A stretch of 64,000 nucleotides of DNA from Flavobacteriales bacterium UBA6770 (GTDB lineage Bacteria > Bacteroidota > Bacteroidia > Flavobacteriales_G > Salibacteraceae). The stretch spans positions 1-64,000 of the forward strand of contig CAJIZH010000002.1 of NCBI GenBank assembly GCA_905181875.1, read 5' to 3'. Under the pieces are notes generated by a model that worked only from the letters and a program-made list of their open reading frames with translations, searched no databases and had not been told where the DNA came from. Position 1 is the first letter of the stretch. Each line of letters starts with the position of its first letter. This document shows, piece after piece, positions 38,716 to 47,616 of the stretch. The translations under genes were made by a program, and so were the position numbers.

Positions 38716-40428
38716 TTAATATATGCGCATTATTGGGTAACGTTTGTGCTCTGGTTCATAATATTTTGAACGCTGAAATATCCACAGCAACTGCCCCATG
38801 TGATCTCCTGCAAATTTACTATCGTTCTTTCTTTTTTCTTCAAATTCTAGGTTAAGCCTTTCATCAGCTTCTAACAATTCTTTAGCAATTGGATCAAAAG
38901 CAAAATCTGAAAACCATTCCTTCTGTTGCAACACATTATCAAAGTAATTCCATCTGAAAAATGCATCGGCTGCATTTGGCTCCAGGGTCTCTACCAAGTA
39001 TCTTCTTGCGTCCTGATTCAAGGAAATAATAACGTCTCCTTTATAAAATCGAACGGATTGAAAGTTCTCATTCACTCGAACATCAGCATGAAAATAGTGT
39101 TTCTCATATGGCTCTTTAGGGGCAGTTACACCTTCTAAATAATACATTCCACCATTGAGTATTGTATCGTTTTCAAAACGATCTAGTGCTATTTCTTGAC
39201 GTTTTAGAACTTCAATTAGTTTTGGATAACATTGCGGAATCACATAATATTGTGGAACGCTAACGCCTTGTATCGAAATATAGCTTCGGTAATGAGGCAC
39301 TGGAAAAGTCTCTTCTTTAGTGTTATCGTATGACCTTCTCAATAAACCCGTAGTTTCGCTTTTCACTAGTTTCATTTCATAACCTTTAAACGATAATGTA
39401 TCAGCCGACATAGTATCTAATAACCAGTTAATTGTAAACTGATTTTGCTCTCGATCCGTTTGATTGGCCAATTCTTTTGTCCGAATCAAATCATTACTAT
39501 TTCCATTTGAAAAAACACAAAGTGTGTTCAATAACTCATAGGTATACTCTACTCTATTTTCAAAACTTGTGTACTTATGCGCTTCACTAATTAGCCCAAT
39601 GGTATTAAACAAGTTCACGTATCCACTGGAGTATCTTGGGGTTTCTAAGAAATCCTTTATTCCTTCATTTGGAATACTTTTCATTAAGTGCACATAGGGC
39701 ACTATTTCCTTTTCTTTCTCCGCCATTTTCTGGTACAAATAGTTTTCCAACTTACCATAAGTGTATTCAGCCAAAATCGGATTCATTTTATTACGCTGCG
39801 AAACAATAAGGGTCAGTGGATATTGATGATCACTGCCATTAGTAGTATGCGTATCCATAAATAAATGAGGCTTCCAAGCATGAAATATTTTATGAAAAGC
39901 AGCGGTGTTTAATGCGTCAGATTTTATAAAATCTCGATTTAAATCCAAATGCTGATAATTTGCTCGAAACCCACATTCGACTGGTCCAGGTTGACCACTT
40001 CGACTATATTTTGAACGATTTAGCATTCCTCCAATATTATATACTGGAATGGCTACAACTATCAAATTCTCAAATTCCTTTTCATGCGTCGACAGGTATT
40101 CGAACAACTTAACGGTTGCATCTACTCCGCAAGACTCCCCGGGATGAATTGCATTATTGATCAATAAAACAGCTTTTTTAGATCGATCAATTTTAGTCGG
40201 ATCAAACTCTTTATTGAAATTAAAAACGACAGTATGCAACCGTCTCCCAACATCGGTTTTTCCTTGTTCTATTATTTCTATATATGGGCTGACATTAGAG
40301 AGTTTGGTAAGTTCTTCAATCGCCTGATCGTAAGTAAAACTTTCGTTTTTTAGATGAGGAAATTTTATTTGAGACAGTGAAGTCAATGTCAAAAAAGCAA
40401 ATATCACCACTAAACCAAGACTGCGCAT
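38716..40428 (-). CDS. M14-family zinc carboxypeptidase
   Basis: About 570 residues from the ATG at 40428, which gives a clean signal peptide (MRSLGLVVIFAFLTLTSLSQ); an ATG at 40491 would add a 21-residue non-signal extension. Zinc motif HPGESCGVDA (His and Glu), third ligand His in HLFMDTHTTNGSD, and a candidate catalytic Glu in GLISEAHKYT. M14 enzymes remove C-terminal residues or cut peptidoglycan peptides. An unannotated C-terminal domain of about 250 residues follows. Secreted to the periplasm or beyond. Confidence 0.85.
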   Translation of the reverse strand: MRSLGLVVIFAFLTLTSLSQIKFPHLKNESFTYDQAIEELTKLSNVSPYIEIIEQGKTDVGRRLHTVVFNFNKEFDPTKIDRSKKAVLLINNAIHPGESCGVDATVKLFEYLSTHEKEFENLIVVAIPVYNIGGMLNRSKYSRSGQPGPVECGFRANYQHLDLNRDFIKSDALNTAAFHKIFHAWKPHLFMDTHTTNGSDHQYPLTLIVSQRNKMNPILAEYTYGKLENYLYQKMAEKEKEIVPYVHLMKSIPNEGIKDFLETPRYSSGYVNLFNTIGLISEAHKYTSFENRVEYTYELLNTLCVFSNGNSNDLIRTKELANQTDREQNQFTINWLLDTMSADTLSFKGYEMKLVKSETTGLLRRSYDNTKEETFPVPHYRSYISIQGVSVPQYYVIPQCYPKLIEVLKRQEIALDRFENDTILNGGMYYLEGVTAPKEPYEKHYFHADVRVNENFQSVRFYKGDVIISLNQDARRYLVETLEPNAADAFFRWNYFDNVLQQKEWFSDFAFDPIAKELLEADERLNLEFEEKRKNDSKFAGDHMGQLLWIFQRSKYYEPEHKRYPIMRIY

Positions 40429-40509
40429 ACCTAGACTATAATTTAAAAACCAACGGGAAGTACCATTTATTAGATTCATTTTCACCGTCAAATATAACGC
40501 TTGAAATAC

Positions 40510-40517
40510 TAGATTTG
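40510..40517 (+). promoter_or_regulatory. -7 box of the QPYCGG lipoprotein gene
   Basis: TAGATTTG, ending 4 bases before the ATG at 40522; near-leaderless transcript implied. Confidence 0.45.
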
Positions 40518-40521
40518 TATT

Positions 40522-41055
40522 ATGAATAAACTGCTATCACTACTATGCATTCTAGTACTTTTAAGTTGTAAGAATTCAGAGAAAAAAATATCTACAGAAG
40601 GAACTAAAAATGAAGTGCAAAAGGAAACTAAAACAGTAACCTTTTCTATCCAAGTGATTCAGCCCTATTGCGGAGGAGCTGCACCATCAGATGAAATGGA
40701 AAATATAAGAATGAAAGGTGAAGCTGCTCAGGAATTTGTTTTTTATGTAAAAGCTGATAACGGAACTCCAATGAAGTTGGTTACAAATATGGAAGGCTCG
40801 GCTACTGTAGAACTAATCAACGGGGGTTACTGCGTTAAAGAAGGTTATAAGTCTGATCCTAAAATGATTAAAGGTTTAGAAAATAGCGATTGGGAATTTG
40901 ATCAAGAGTGTTATTCGCAATGGAAAGAACAATGCAACCATGCTTTTGTAGTATCAGATACTTCCTCAAACCAAATTAACTTCACATACAGACCTCGTTG
41001 CGGTTGGGAAGGTCCAGTTCCTTGCATTACGAATACAGGTTTTCCACCTCCATGA
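40522..41055 (+). CDS. Lipoprotein with QPYCGGAAPS motif, unknown function
   Basis: 177 residues; leader LLSLLCILVLLSC. The mature part contains QPYCGGAAPSDE, a single strand-rich domain, and six further Cys residues (GGYCVKEG, FDQECYSQWKEQC, RPRCGWEGPVPC). The Cys pattern suggests several disulfides in the periplasm. I do not recognise a named family. Its stop overlaps the start of the broken HEAT-like gene, so the two were an operon. Confidence 0.6.
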   Translation: MNKLLSLLCILVLLSCKNSEKKISTEGTKNEVQKETKTVTFSIQVIQPYCGGAAPSDEMENIRMKGEAAQEFVFYVKADNGTPMKLVTNMEGSATVELINGGYCVKEGYKSDPKMIKGLENSDWEFDQECYSQWKEQCNHAFVVSDTSSNQINFTYRPRCGWEGPVPCITNTGFPPP

Positions 41056-41648
41056 TTCCAAAAGATCAAGACCTGAAATTGTGGCTTGAAACTGAATTAT
41101 TGGAAAATCGTTCCAAATAAAACGTCTTGCGTATTGCTCATTTAGCACAATAGGAACCTAAGCTTATTGATGCAGTTTTTGAGTGTATTGCAGAAGGTAA
41201 AGATAACATCGATTGGCGTTCAGCATGGGTTTTAGATCACCTCAACCAAATTTCCAAAGAAACAGTTCGTCCTCACCGTAGCCAAATGATAGTGTTTCTT
41301 AGCGCGTCGAATAACGAATCACTGCAAAGAACTTATTTGAAAATATTAGGTCAAAATGAGATTCCAGAAGAAAATAGTGGAGTACTTATAGACCTTTGTT
41401 TTGAGTTGCTAAACAACCCGAAATCAGCTGTTGCGGTTAGAGCTTGGTGCATGTTCATTCTTATGGAGTTTGCTACAAAGTATCCGAAAATCAAAAATGA
41501 GCTTAAATCTATATTGGAATTGATTTCACAAACCGATACTGCTGAAGAAAAATCCCGAGCACAGGTAGTTCTTAAAACTTTGGACAAGGAATCATACAGC
41601 GACTTTCTTTATCTGCTCTTAAGGTTTTGTCCGTTGAGTGTTTTTTAA
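41052..41648 (+). pseudogene. HEAT-like repeat protein with two in-frame stop codons
   Basis: One continuous frame from the ATG at 41052 (MIPKDQDLKLWLETELLENR) to the TAA at 41648, interrupted only by TAA at 41118 and TAG at 41151. Both fall where Gln would fit (RSK-Q-NVLRIAHLAQ-Q-EPKLIDA), that is CAA and CAG each changed by one C-to-T. The remainder is helical-repeat-like: WRSAWVLDHLNQISKETV, NPKSAVAVRAWCMFILMEFA, EEKSRAQVVLKTL. About 198 residues if read through. Either decaying, or stop reassignment or error. Confidence 0.6.
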
Positions 41649-42062
41649 GAATGTAACGAAGAAGAAATTTGTCGAGAACCTCAATATTTCAGCTTCTCGA
41701 TACGATTCTCCTGAGCTCGAATCACTCGAAGTGACATTTTAAAGTTTCGGCTCCCCAATTAATAGTGTATTCACCTGTTGCAATTGTGGTTTGAAGTAAG
41801 AGATTATAAACAGTTCTGTTGCAATGAATCCACTTCGAAGTTGCGCTTGCAGTTCCATTTCCACATATAATTCTAGGGCACTGTGCATGACGCCGTTATC
41901 TGAAGTAGAATCAGAAAACATAGGACTACGAAACCACACAATGGGCTCATTAATTCAGTTTAATATAGGGGTTCAACGATACCGGGTATTGAACAAAAAT
42001 CAGAAAATTTGTTCTGTATACTAACCCTAAACGATAACTTTTCCAATAAGGTTAATACTATT
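41649..42062. other. Intergenic stretch without a firm gene
   Basis: About 410 bases. The minus strand has two overlapping open frames of 50-66 codons near 41739-41939, neither recognisable. Near 41697 there is CTCGATACGATTCTCCTGA with repeated CTCGAA words, which resembles dispersed intergenic repeats of this phylum, but there is only one copy here. Confidence 0.35.
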
Positions 42063-43121
42063 TTAATTTTTCACTCTAGAGTACCACATTGCCTTCAGCA
42101 TCCAATCGGGTAATGGTTTTTTTGGATCACGGTTTTTTAAGTTTTTATACCAGCCTAACTTTTTCATTATAGGTAACTTATGAGTTTCAACAAATTCAAT
42201 TAATGAGCCATCAGGGTCTTCTATGTAGGAAAATCTTCCCGCTGCCTCTCCCATGTCAAAACTATTGGCACTATCTACTGTAAACGGATAGCCTTTTGAA
42301 GCGCAAAGTTCTTTTAATTCATCCATTCCGTTTATGTCAAAACATAAATGAATGTAGCCTCTATCTCCCCAATCCCTGCCTTCGAAAATCTTTTTCTGAG
42401 TTCTATCTTTTGCAACAATCAATTCAATTTCCGATGGCCCCATCATTCTACTAAACGATCCTTGCCTCGGTTTACTATGCGTTAAAACCAATCGACGATA
42501 GTTTTCTTTTCCACCATTTAATCCATTGAAATCGTCAAAAACCGCAGTTTCATCAGCTAATATTTTATCATAGCCCAAAATATCTCGGTACAATGTCAAT
42601 GACTTTTCAATATCAGTGACTCCAATAGAGCAGCCCATTGGCCCTGCCGTAGAATCTCCGGTATTTCGGAATCGATAGCTGTCCTGAACCATTTGAAAAA
42701 CGTTTTCATATGGGTCTTTTAGATAAAACGTTGGATTTCCTTTAGGATCATTTTTAAACTCAGTAAGTATGTTTACACCCAATTTTTGAAATTTCTTGAA
42801 TGTCGACTCAACGTCGTAAGTTCTTATTTTACAGACGTTTATCCCTAAGTCGCCAAGTGCAATCTCAAATTCTGGCATTACCGGAGTTCGACTGGTGTAT
42901 TGCCAAATTTCAAACCCACCACCACTCTGATTATTCAAAGACAGAATAGCATGTCTGCTTCTTACTTCGTTTTGAGTATAAGGAAGCATCAATGCTGCTT
43001 CTGCTGCTTCTTCGAAGACTTTAATATCCATATCAAAGTGCTTTCTATACCAATCAAAAGCTTCTTGAACGTTTGGAATTCCAATACCAATTTGCTGAAT
43101 TCCGCTTATAACAACTCCCAT
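42063..43121 (-). CDS. VOC-superfamily protein, two glyoxalase-like domains
   Basis: 352 residues. Two vicinal-oxygen-chelate domains: residues 5-148 (GIQQIGIGIPNVQEAFDWYRKHFDMD ... TFYLKDPYENVFQMVQD) and about 162-315 (GCSIGVTDIEKSLTLYRDILGYDKI ... GYIHLCFDINGMDELKELC ... SYIEDPDGSLIEFVETHKLP). His and Glu metal ligands are present in the second domain. Reaction unknown; candidates are a dioxygenase or a lyase. It follows the SDR gene by 5 bases. Confidence 0.82.
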   Translation of the reverse strand: MGVVISGIQQIGIGIPNVQEAFDWYRKHFDMDIKVFEEAAEAALMLPYTQNEVRSRHAILSLNNQSGGGFEIWQYTSRTPVMPEFEIALGDLGINVCKIRTYDVESTFKKFQKLGVNILTEFKNDPKGNPTFYLKDPYENVFQMVQDSYRFRNTGDSTAGPMGCSIGVTDIEKSLTLYRDILGYDKILADETAVFDDFNGLNGGKENYRRLVLTHSKPRQGSFSRMMGPSEIELIVAKDRTQKKIFEGRDWGDRGYIHLCFDINGMDELKELCASKGYPFTVDSANSFDMGEAAGRFSYIEDPDGSLIEFVETHKLPIMKKLGWYKNLKNRDPKKPLPDWMLKAMWYSRVKN

Positions 43122-43126
43122 AATCT

Positions 43127-43924
43127 CTAGGTAGGACTAATCCTACTCACTATTTTATAAAATAACCAAGGTGTATATCTTCTAATGAAAACCATTAGAA
43201 GTTCCTTACCTCCAACTAAAATTTCCTTTTTTCCTTTTGATAAATCTCTCACAATTTTCTTTGCAGCAATTTCAGGACTAATTCCTTCATCCAGTCCCTT
43301 GTCCATTGTTTCGGTTGCCGTTCCTTTTCCGTCCAAAGCATGTTTGGATATTTCTGTTCTTACTCTTCCTGGAATAATAATATTGACTCCAATATTATAA
43401 GGCAATAATTCAGTTCGAAGTGATTCAAAATATCCTTGTACCGCATGCTTGCTGGCAGAGTAAGACGTTCTTAATGGAAACCCAAATTTTCCTGCGATAC
43501 TTGAAGTTACCGCCAATTGGCCGCTCTTTTGACGCATTAATATTGGCATTACCAACTTGGTAAGGTAAATTGTTCCAAAATAATTTACCTCCATAATGTT
43601 GCGTTCCACATCAGAATTGGTTTCTGCTGCAACCGCCCGCTGACTAATTCCTCCGTTATTGATTAGTAAATCGATATGGGTATATTTTTCTTGAAAGCTT
43701 TTGAATGAATCTTCTATGATGGAGGGGACGCCTAAATCAATAGGCAATATAAGAGTCTCCGCTGCGCCATACTGCATACAACGTTTCGCTACTTGAGAAA
43801 GCTTAGCTTCACTTCTTGCAGATAAAACTAAATGAGCTCCATGTTTGGCCAATTCATATGCAATTGCCTCACCAATACCTGATGACGCTCCAGTAATCCA
43901 ACATATTTTATTTTGATAATACAC
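43127..43924 (-). CDS. SDR-family NAD(P)-dependent oxidoreductase
   Basis: 265 residues. Nucleotide-binding TGASSGIGEAIAYELA, NNGG motif in LLINNGGISQ, catalytic Ser in VTSSIAGKFG and YSASK (Tyr and Lys). A DHRS7-like classical SDR. Substrate not readable. Middle gene of the three-gene unit 44271 to 42063, with gaps of 2 and 5 bases. Confidence 0.88.
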   Translation of the reverse strand: MYYQNKICWITGASSGIGEAIAYELAKHGAHLVLSARSEAKLSQVAKRCMQYGAAETLILPIDLGVPSIIEDSFKSFQEKYTHIDLLINNGGISQRAVAAETNSDVERNIMEVNYFGTIYLTKLVMPILMRQKSGQLAVTSSIAGKFGFPLRTSYSASKHAVQGYFESLRTELLPYNIGVNIIIPGRVRTEISKHALDGKGTATETMDKGLDEGISPEIAAKKIVRDLSKGKKEILVGGKELLMVFIRRYTPWLFYKIVSRISPT

Positions 43925-43926
43925 GC

Positions 43927-44271
43927 CTAATCTTTTCGACCAAAAACAAAAGAATTTACATGCAAAATTGAGGCTGGATTTCCATGAGCGGAGGAGGAGG
44001 ATGAAATCAGCTCGAACCCTTCATCATTTAAACGATTAAAAATATCAACTAGTCTGTTGGAGTTATACTCGTGATGCTCAGAGTCCAATTTTTCAACTGC
44101 AATACGCTCCGATTTATCTTTTCCATAGGCTATAATAATCTCTCCGGATTTATGAATTGGTTCATAGATTTTCACGACTACATAATTGGTTCCTTGATTG
44201 GTTTTTTGTCCAAATCCATTTAAAACAATTAGACACAAAGTGAGAATTATTAAGGATTGTAAATACTTCAT
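43927..44271 (-). CDS. Small secreted protein of unknown function
   Basis: 114 residues; signal peptide (LIILTLCLIVLNGFGQ) and a compact alpha-beta domain: VVVKIYEPIHKSGEIIIAYG, HEYNSNRLVDIFNRLNDEGFELISSSSSAHG. Not recognised. First gene of the SDR-VOC operon, with a -7 box upstream. Confidence 0.6.
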   Translation of the reverse strand: MKYLQSLIILTLCLIVLNGFGQKTNQGTNYVVVKIYEPIHKSGEIIIAYGKDKSERIAVEKLDSEHHEYNSNRLVDIFNRLNDEGFELISSSSSAHGNPASILHVNSFVFGRKD

Positions 44272-44296
44272 AACAGAGGAATTTAATTGTGAAAAT

Positions 44297-44304
44297 CAAA
44301 TGTA
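44297..44304 (-). promoter_or_regulatory. -7 box of the SDR-VOC operon
   Basis: TACATTTG on the minus strand, 25 bases before the ATG at 44271. Confidence 0.45.
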
Positions 44305-44423
44305 GCATATTCTAAAAACTGATTAGCATTTTAGATTTTAAGTATGTGGTATCCTTCAAGTTTTATGTCAATATTTAATATGAATTCAACACCAAATTCA
44401 TTCTGATAGAATTTCATTTAGAT

Positions 44424-44431
44424 TAGTTTTG
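44424..44431 (+). promoter_or_regulatory. -7 box of the RND exporter gene
   Basis: TAGTTTTG, 16 bases before the ATG at 44448. Confidence 0.5.
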
Positions 44432-44447
44432 CAGCCCTTAGAAGCCT

Positions 44448-46751
44448 ATGCTTAATCATAAGTTAAGAAAAACACTGTCAATTGTAGTCCTAGTCTGCGT
44501 TGGGCTCATAACCCTTGCGGCAATTTCTCTATTACCCCAAGTGAAGTTTGATTACAAATTCGAGAAGTTTTTGCCACCAAGTGACGATGATCTTCAATTT
44601 TATTGGGAGCATATTGACCGTTTTGAATCTGATAATGATTTTCTGCTGGTTGGAATAGGTAATGATGAAGGGGTTTTTCAAGAAGACTTCTTAATAAAGA
44701 TCGACAGCCTCACTTCCGTTTTTGAAATGAAAAGCTATATCGAAAAAGTTGCTTCACCAACCAATATAGAAAACCCCATTATTGGTCCACTTGGCGTAAT
44801 TAAAAGTTCTTACATTCATGTTTCACAGCCTGAACTTTACGATACAGACTCAGCTAGAGTTTATGATACTCCTGGTTTAAAAGGTTCATTGTTCTCGGAA
44901 GATGGAAAAAAAGTAAGTCTGTTTCTAAAGATAAAACCATCTGACGATAGAACACAAAATGACCAAACTATTTCTGAGATAGAATCAATTATTGAATCCT
45001 ATCAATTTGACGATGCGCATGTTGCTGGGAAAATAAAAGGTGCCTTCTATTTTATTAAAAAAATGGAGTCTGATTTGATGTTATTCATGGCGCTTTCCTG
45101 TATTTTATTAATCGTATTCCTCTATATCTCTTTTCGATCTCTTTGGGGAATATTGATTCCGATGGCCGTCGTGGGAATTACCATTTTATGGATGATTGCA
45201 TTTATGACTTTGATCGGAAAACCAATCAACTTTATGACTACACTCTTACCCACAATTCTATTTGTAGTCTGTATTTCTAATGTGGTTCACATTGTAGAAA
45301 AGTATCTAGATGAACTTCGAAAGAAAAAGACCAAATTAGAGTCGTTAAGCACAGCTTTCAAGGAAATTGGTTTAGCAACTTTCTTTACCGCTTTTACAAC
45401 TGCTGTTGGATTCTTATCGCTGTACACCGCAATGATTTTACCGATAAAAGAATTCGGCTGGATTACCGCTATCGGTGTCTATGTGGCTTTCTTCCTTTCA
45501 TTTTCATTATTACCCGCTCTACTCTATTTAATGAAGACTCCAAAGGTTAAGGGTAAACATAGCGATGATTCTTTTTGGACAAAAAGATTGCACACACTAT
45601 TCTTGTGGGTTATTCCTCAACGACAAAAAATATTCAGTGTTGTTTTAGTCGTAATGTGCATTTCATTTATTGGAATTCACCAACTGGAATTTGATAATAA
45701 GTTCTTAGACGATTATGCTAGTGGTGAAGAAATGAGAAACGATTACAGTTTCTTTGAAGAGAACTTCTCTGGGTTTAGACCATTTGAAATGGCCGTTACT
45801 CTTAAAGACACTAATCGCTCCTTCTTTGACTTAGAAGTGATGCAAGAGGTAGATAAGATCGAAACGGGAATCAAGGAAGTTTATGGGGCTGGTTTTATAG
45901 TTTCTCCAAACACGTTCATCAAAGGCACCAGAAGAGCTATGAATGGTGGTAAAAATAAAGAGTACAAACTTCCAGCAACTAAAAGTGAACTTAAAAAAAT
46001 CAAACGTGGCCTCCGCAGATTACCAAAAGCCAATATTCGCAGTTACGTTACAGACAATGGCTATGAAGGCAGAATAAATGCTAAGGTTAAAGACGTCGGA
46101 GGTAAACAAATGCGAATCAAAAATCAGAAATTTGAACAGTATTTGACAGCGAACGTAAACAAAGATTTATTTGTATTTAGAGTAACTGGAATGCCGTTTT
46201 TAGTGGATAAAACGAATGAGTTTTTAGCAAATAATATTATTTCTAGTCTCACCATTGCATTTATCATTATTGCTATTATCATGGGAATACTCTTTCAATC
46301 GTTCCGAATGATCATTATAGCGGTGCTTCCTAATTTACTACCCTTACTAGTTATTGCCGGTTTTATGGGGCTTGCTGGAATAACTATTAAAATTTCTACT
46401 TCTATCATATTTGCGATTGCCTTTGGAATTGCAGTTGATGATACCATTCACTTCATGAGCAAACTGCGCATCGAATTAAATAAAGGAAAGAGTATTGTTT
46501 ACGCTCTCAAACGAACCTACCTTTCTACCGGTAAAGCAATTATAGTAACCAGCCTTATTCTTTGTAGCGGATTTTTAATTCTAGTTGGTTCTGCTATATC
46601 CAGCACGTTCTACATTGGTCTATTAGTTAGCCTTACGCTCCTATTCGCAGTATTAAGTGACCTGTTTTTCTTACCGGTACTTATTCTTATGTTTTTCCAA
46701 GAACCCAAAAAAAAACGAACTCTTTTCGGTAAAAAAACTAAAACTGTCTAA
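44448..46751 (+). CDS. RND/MMPL-family exporter
   Basis: 767 residues with twelve helices in two pseudo-symmetric halves, each headed by a large periplasmic loop. Helices 2-6 run from about residue 205 (LMLFMALSCILLIVFLYISF); the second set starts near 600 (SSLTIAFIIIAIIMGILF). RND-type intramembrane residues appear in FAIAFGIAVDDTIHFM (paired Asp, proton relay) and VVCISNVVHIVEKYL. The family exports lipids, hopanoids or drugs by proton exchange. No membrane-fusion or outer-membrane partner is adjacent, which fits the lipid-transporter branch. Confidence 0.85.
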   Translation: MLNHKLRKTLSIVVLVCVGLITLAAISLLPQVKFDYKFEKFLPPSDDDLQFYWEHIDRFESDNDFLLVGIGNDEGVFQEDFLIKIDSLTSVFEMKSYIEKVASPTNIENPIIGPLGVIKSSYIHVSQPELYDTDSARVYDTPGLKGSLFSEDGKKVSLFLKIKPSDDRTQNDQTISEIESIIESYQFDDAHVAGKIKGAFYFIKKMESDLMLFMALSCILLIVFLYISFRSLWGILIPMAVVGITILWMIAFMTLIGKPINFMTTLLPTILFVVCISNVVHIVEKYLDELRKKKTKLESLSTAFKEIGLATFFTAFTTAVGFLSLYTAMILPIKEFGWITAIGVYVAFFLSFSLLPALLYLMKTPKVKGKHSDDSFWTKRLHTLFLWVIPQRQKIFSVVLVVMCISFIGIHQLEFDNKFLDDYASGEEMRNDYSFFEENFSGFRPFEMAVTLKDTNRSFFDLEVMQEVDKIETGIKEVYGAGFIVSPNTFIKGTRRAMNGGKNKEYKLPATKSELKKIKRGLRRLPKANIRSYVTDNGYEGRINAKVKDVGGKQMRIKNQKFEQYLTANVNKDLFVFRVTGMPFLVDKTNEFLANNIISSLTIAFIIIAIIMGILFQSFRMIIIAVLPNLLPLLVIAGFMGLAGITIKISTSIIFAIAFGIAVDDTIHFMSKLRIELNKGKSIVYALKRTYLSTGKAIIVTSLILCSGFLILVGSAISSTFYIGLLVSLTLLFAVLSDLFFLPVLILMFFQEPKKKRTLFGKKTKTV

Positions 46752-46756
46752 CTTTG
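46749..46756 (+). promoter_or_regulatory. -7 box of the LPP20-like lipoprotein gene
   Basis: TAACTTTG overlapping the stop codon of the RND gene, 53 bases before the ATG at 46810. It suggests separate transcription of the lipoprotein. Confidence 0.4.
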
Positions 46757-46809
46757 GCATTGATATTGATTAAAGATTCAAAACTTATAATAAATCTAAA
46801 GCAAACATT

Positions 46810-47382
46810 ATGAAACGAATATTTTCGATTGCAACGCTAGCAATACTTGCAATGACCGTAACTTTTACTTCATGTAAAAATAAAAAGTCAACTCCTAAGA
46901 AAGAAGGCGAAGTTCTTTTAACTCAATATTGTTCTGGTCCAGATTATTTCTCAAATAAGAAATATTTCCGTGCTAATGCGATTGGCGAAAGTTTAGATCA
47001 AATGACAGCTCGTAAAAAAGCAATGTCTGCAGCTAAGGAACAATTGGCAGGAGACATTAACACTACAATGAAAGTTGTAGGAGATAATTACGTAAAGTCT
47101 TCTGAATTTAATAATAAAGAAGAAGTATTAGAACGTTTTGAGTCTAATGCAAGAACAGTAGTTAACCAATCACTTAGTGGAACTAAAACCATTTGTGAAA
47201 AAGTTACTAAAACTACAGAAGGAAAATTTAAATATTACGTAGCTATTGAGTTATCTGGTGATGAGTTAGTTGGGAAATACAACGCGACTCTTAAAAAAGA
47301 CGAGAACTTGAAAATTGATTACAATTACGAAAAGTTCAAAGAAACTTTTGATAAGGAAATGGAAAAAATGGAGAATAATTAA
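46810..47382 (+). CDS. LPP20-like lipoprotein
   Basis: 190 residues; leader ILAMTVTFTSC. The mature part has the LPP20-type pattern of a conserved N-terminal strand (FRANAIGESLDQMTARKKAM), a helical middle (AAKEQLAGDINTTMKVVGDN) and a strand pair (KYYVAIELSGDELV). It probably binds the outer membrane or peptidoglycan; exact role unknown. Followed by a terminator-like hairpin. Confidence 0.65.
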   Translation: MKRIFSIATLAILAMTVTFTSCKNKKSTPKKEGEVLLTQYCSGPDYFSNKKYFRANAIGESLDQMTARKKAMSAAKEQLAGDINTTMKVVGDNYVKSSEFNNKEEVLERFESNARTVVNQSLSGTKTICEKVTKTTEGKFKYYVAIELSGDELVGKYNATLKKDENLKIDYNYEKFKETFDKEMEKMENN

Positions 47383-47402
47383 ATTTCTCTTTTAAGATAA
47401 TG

Positions 47403-47437
47403 AAAGCTCTATCGATTTGTTTCGGTGGGGCTTTTTT
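47403..47437 (+). terminator. Terminator after the LPP20-like gene
   Basis: AAAGCTCTATCGA pairs with TTCGGTGGGGCTTT (three G-U pairs), followed by T residues, 20 bases past the stop. Confidence 0.65.
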
Positions 47438-47551
47438 GATTTTAAGAAACTTATAATAGTACTATCGAAAGCTCACAATCATTATCCTATAGTAGGATCT
47501 CCTTAATGTATTTCAGGCTGTCTGCATTCATTAGGAGTTAGATTAAATTCT

Positions 47552-47580
47552 AGAGATACTGAAATAAATTCAGCATGACG
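47552..47580. repeat. Palindromic intergenic repeat, copy 3
   Basis: AGAGATACTGAAATAAATTC then AGCATGACG: the same core as the copies near 5551 and 7046, single orientation, between the LPP20-like and PBP4 genes. Confidence 0.6.
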
Positions 47581-47616
47581 CTGTTAAATGGATTGGGTAC
47601 TATTGAAGGCCATCAA

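Noticed and set aside
41690..41735. CTCGATACGATTCTCC...CTCGAA stretch as a dispersed repeat
   Set aside because: It resembles repeats known from related genomes, but only one copy is in this window, so it is not called.
41739..41939. Minus-strand open frames of 50-66 codons after the HEAT-like gene
   Set aside because: Two overlapping frames look equally open, neither has a recognised motif, signal peptide or promoter box. Perhaps debris of a secreted protein, but not supportable.
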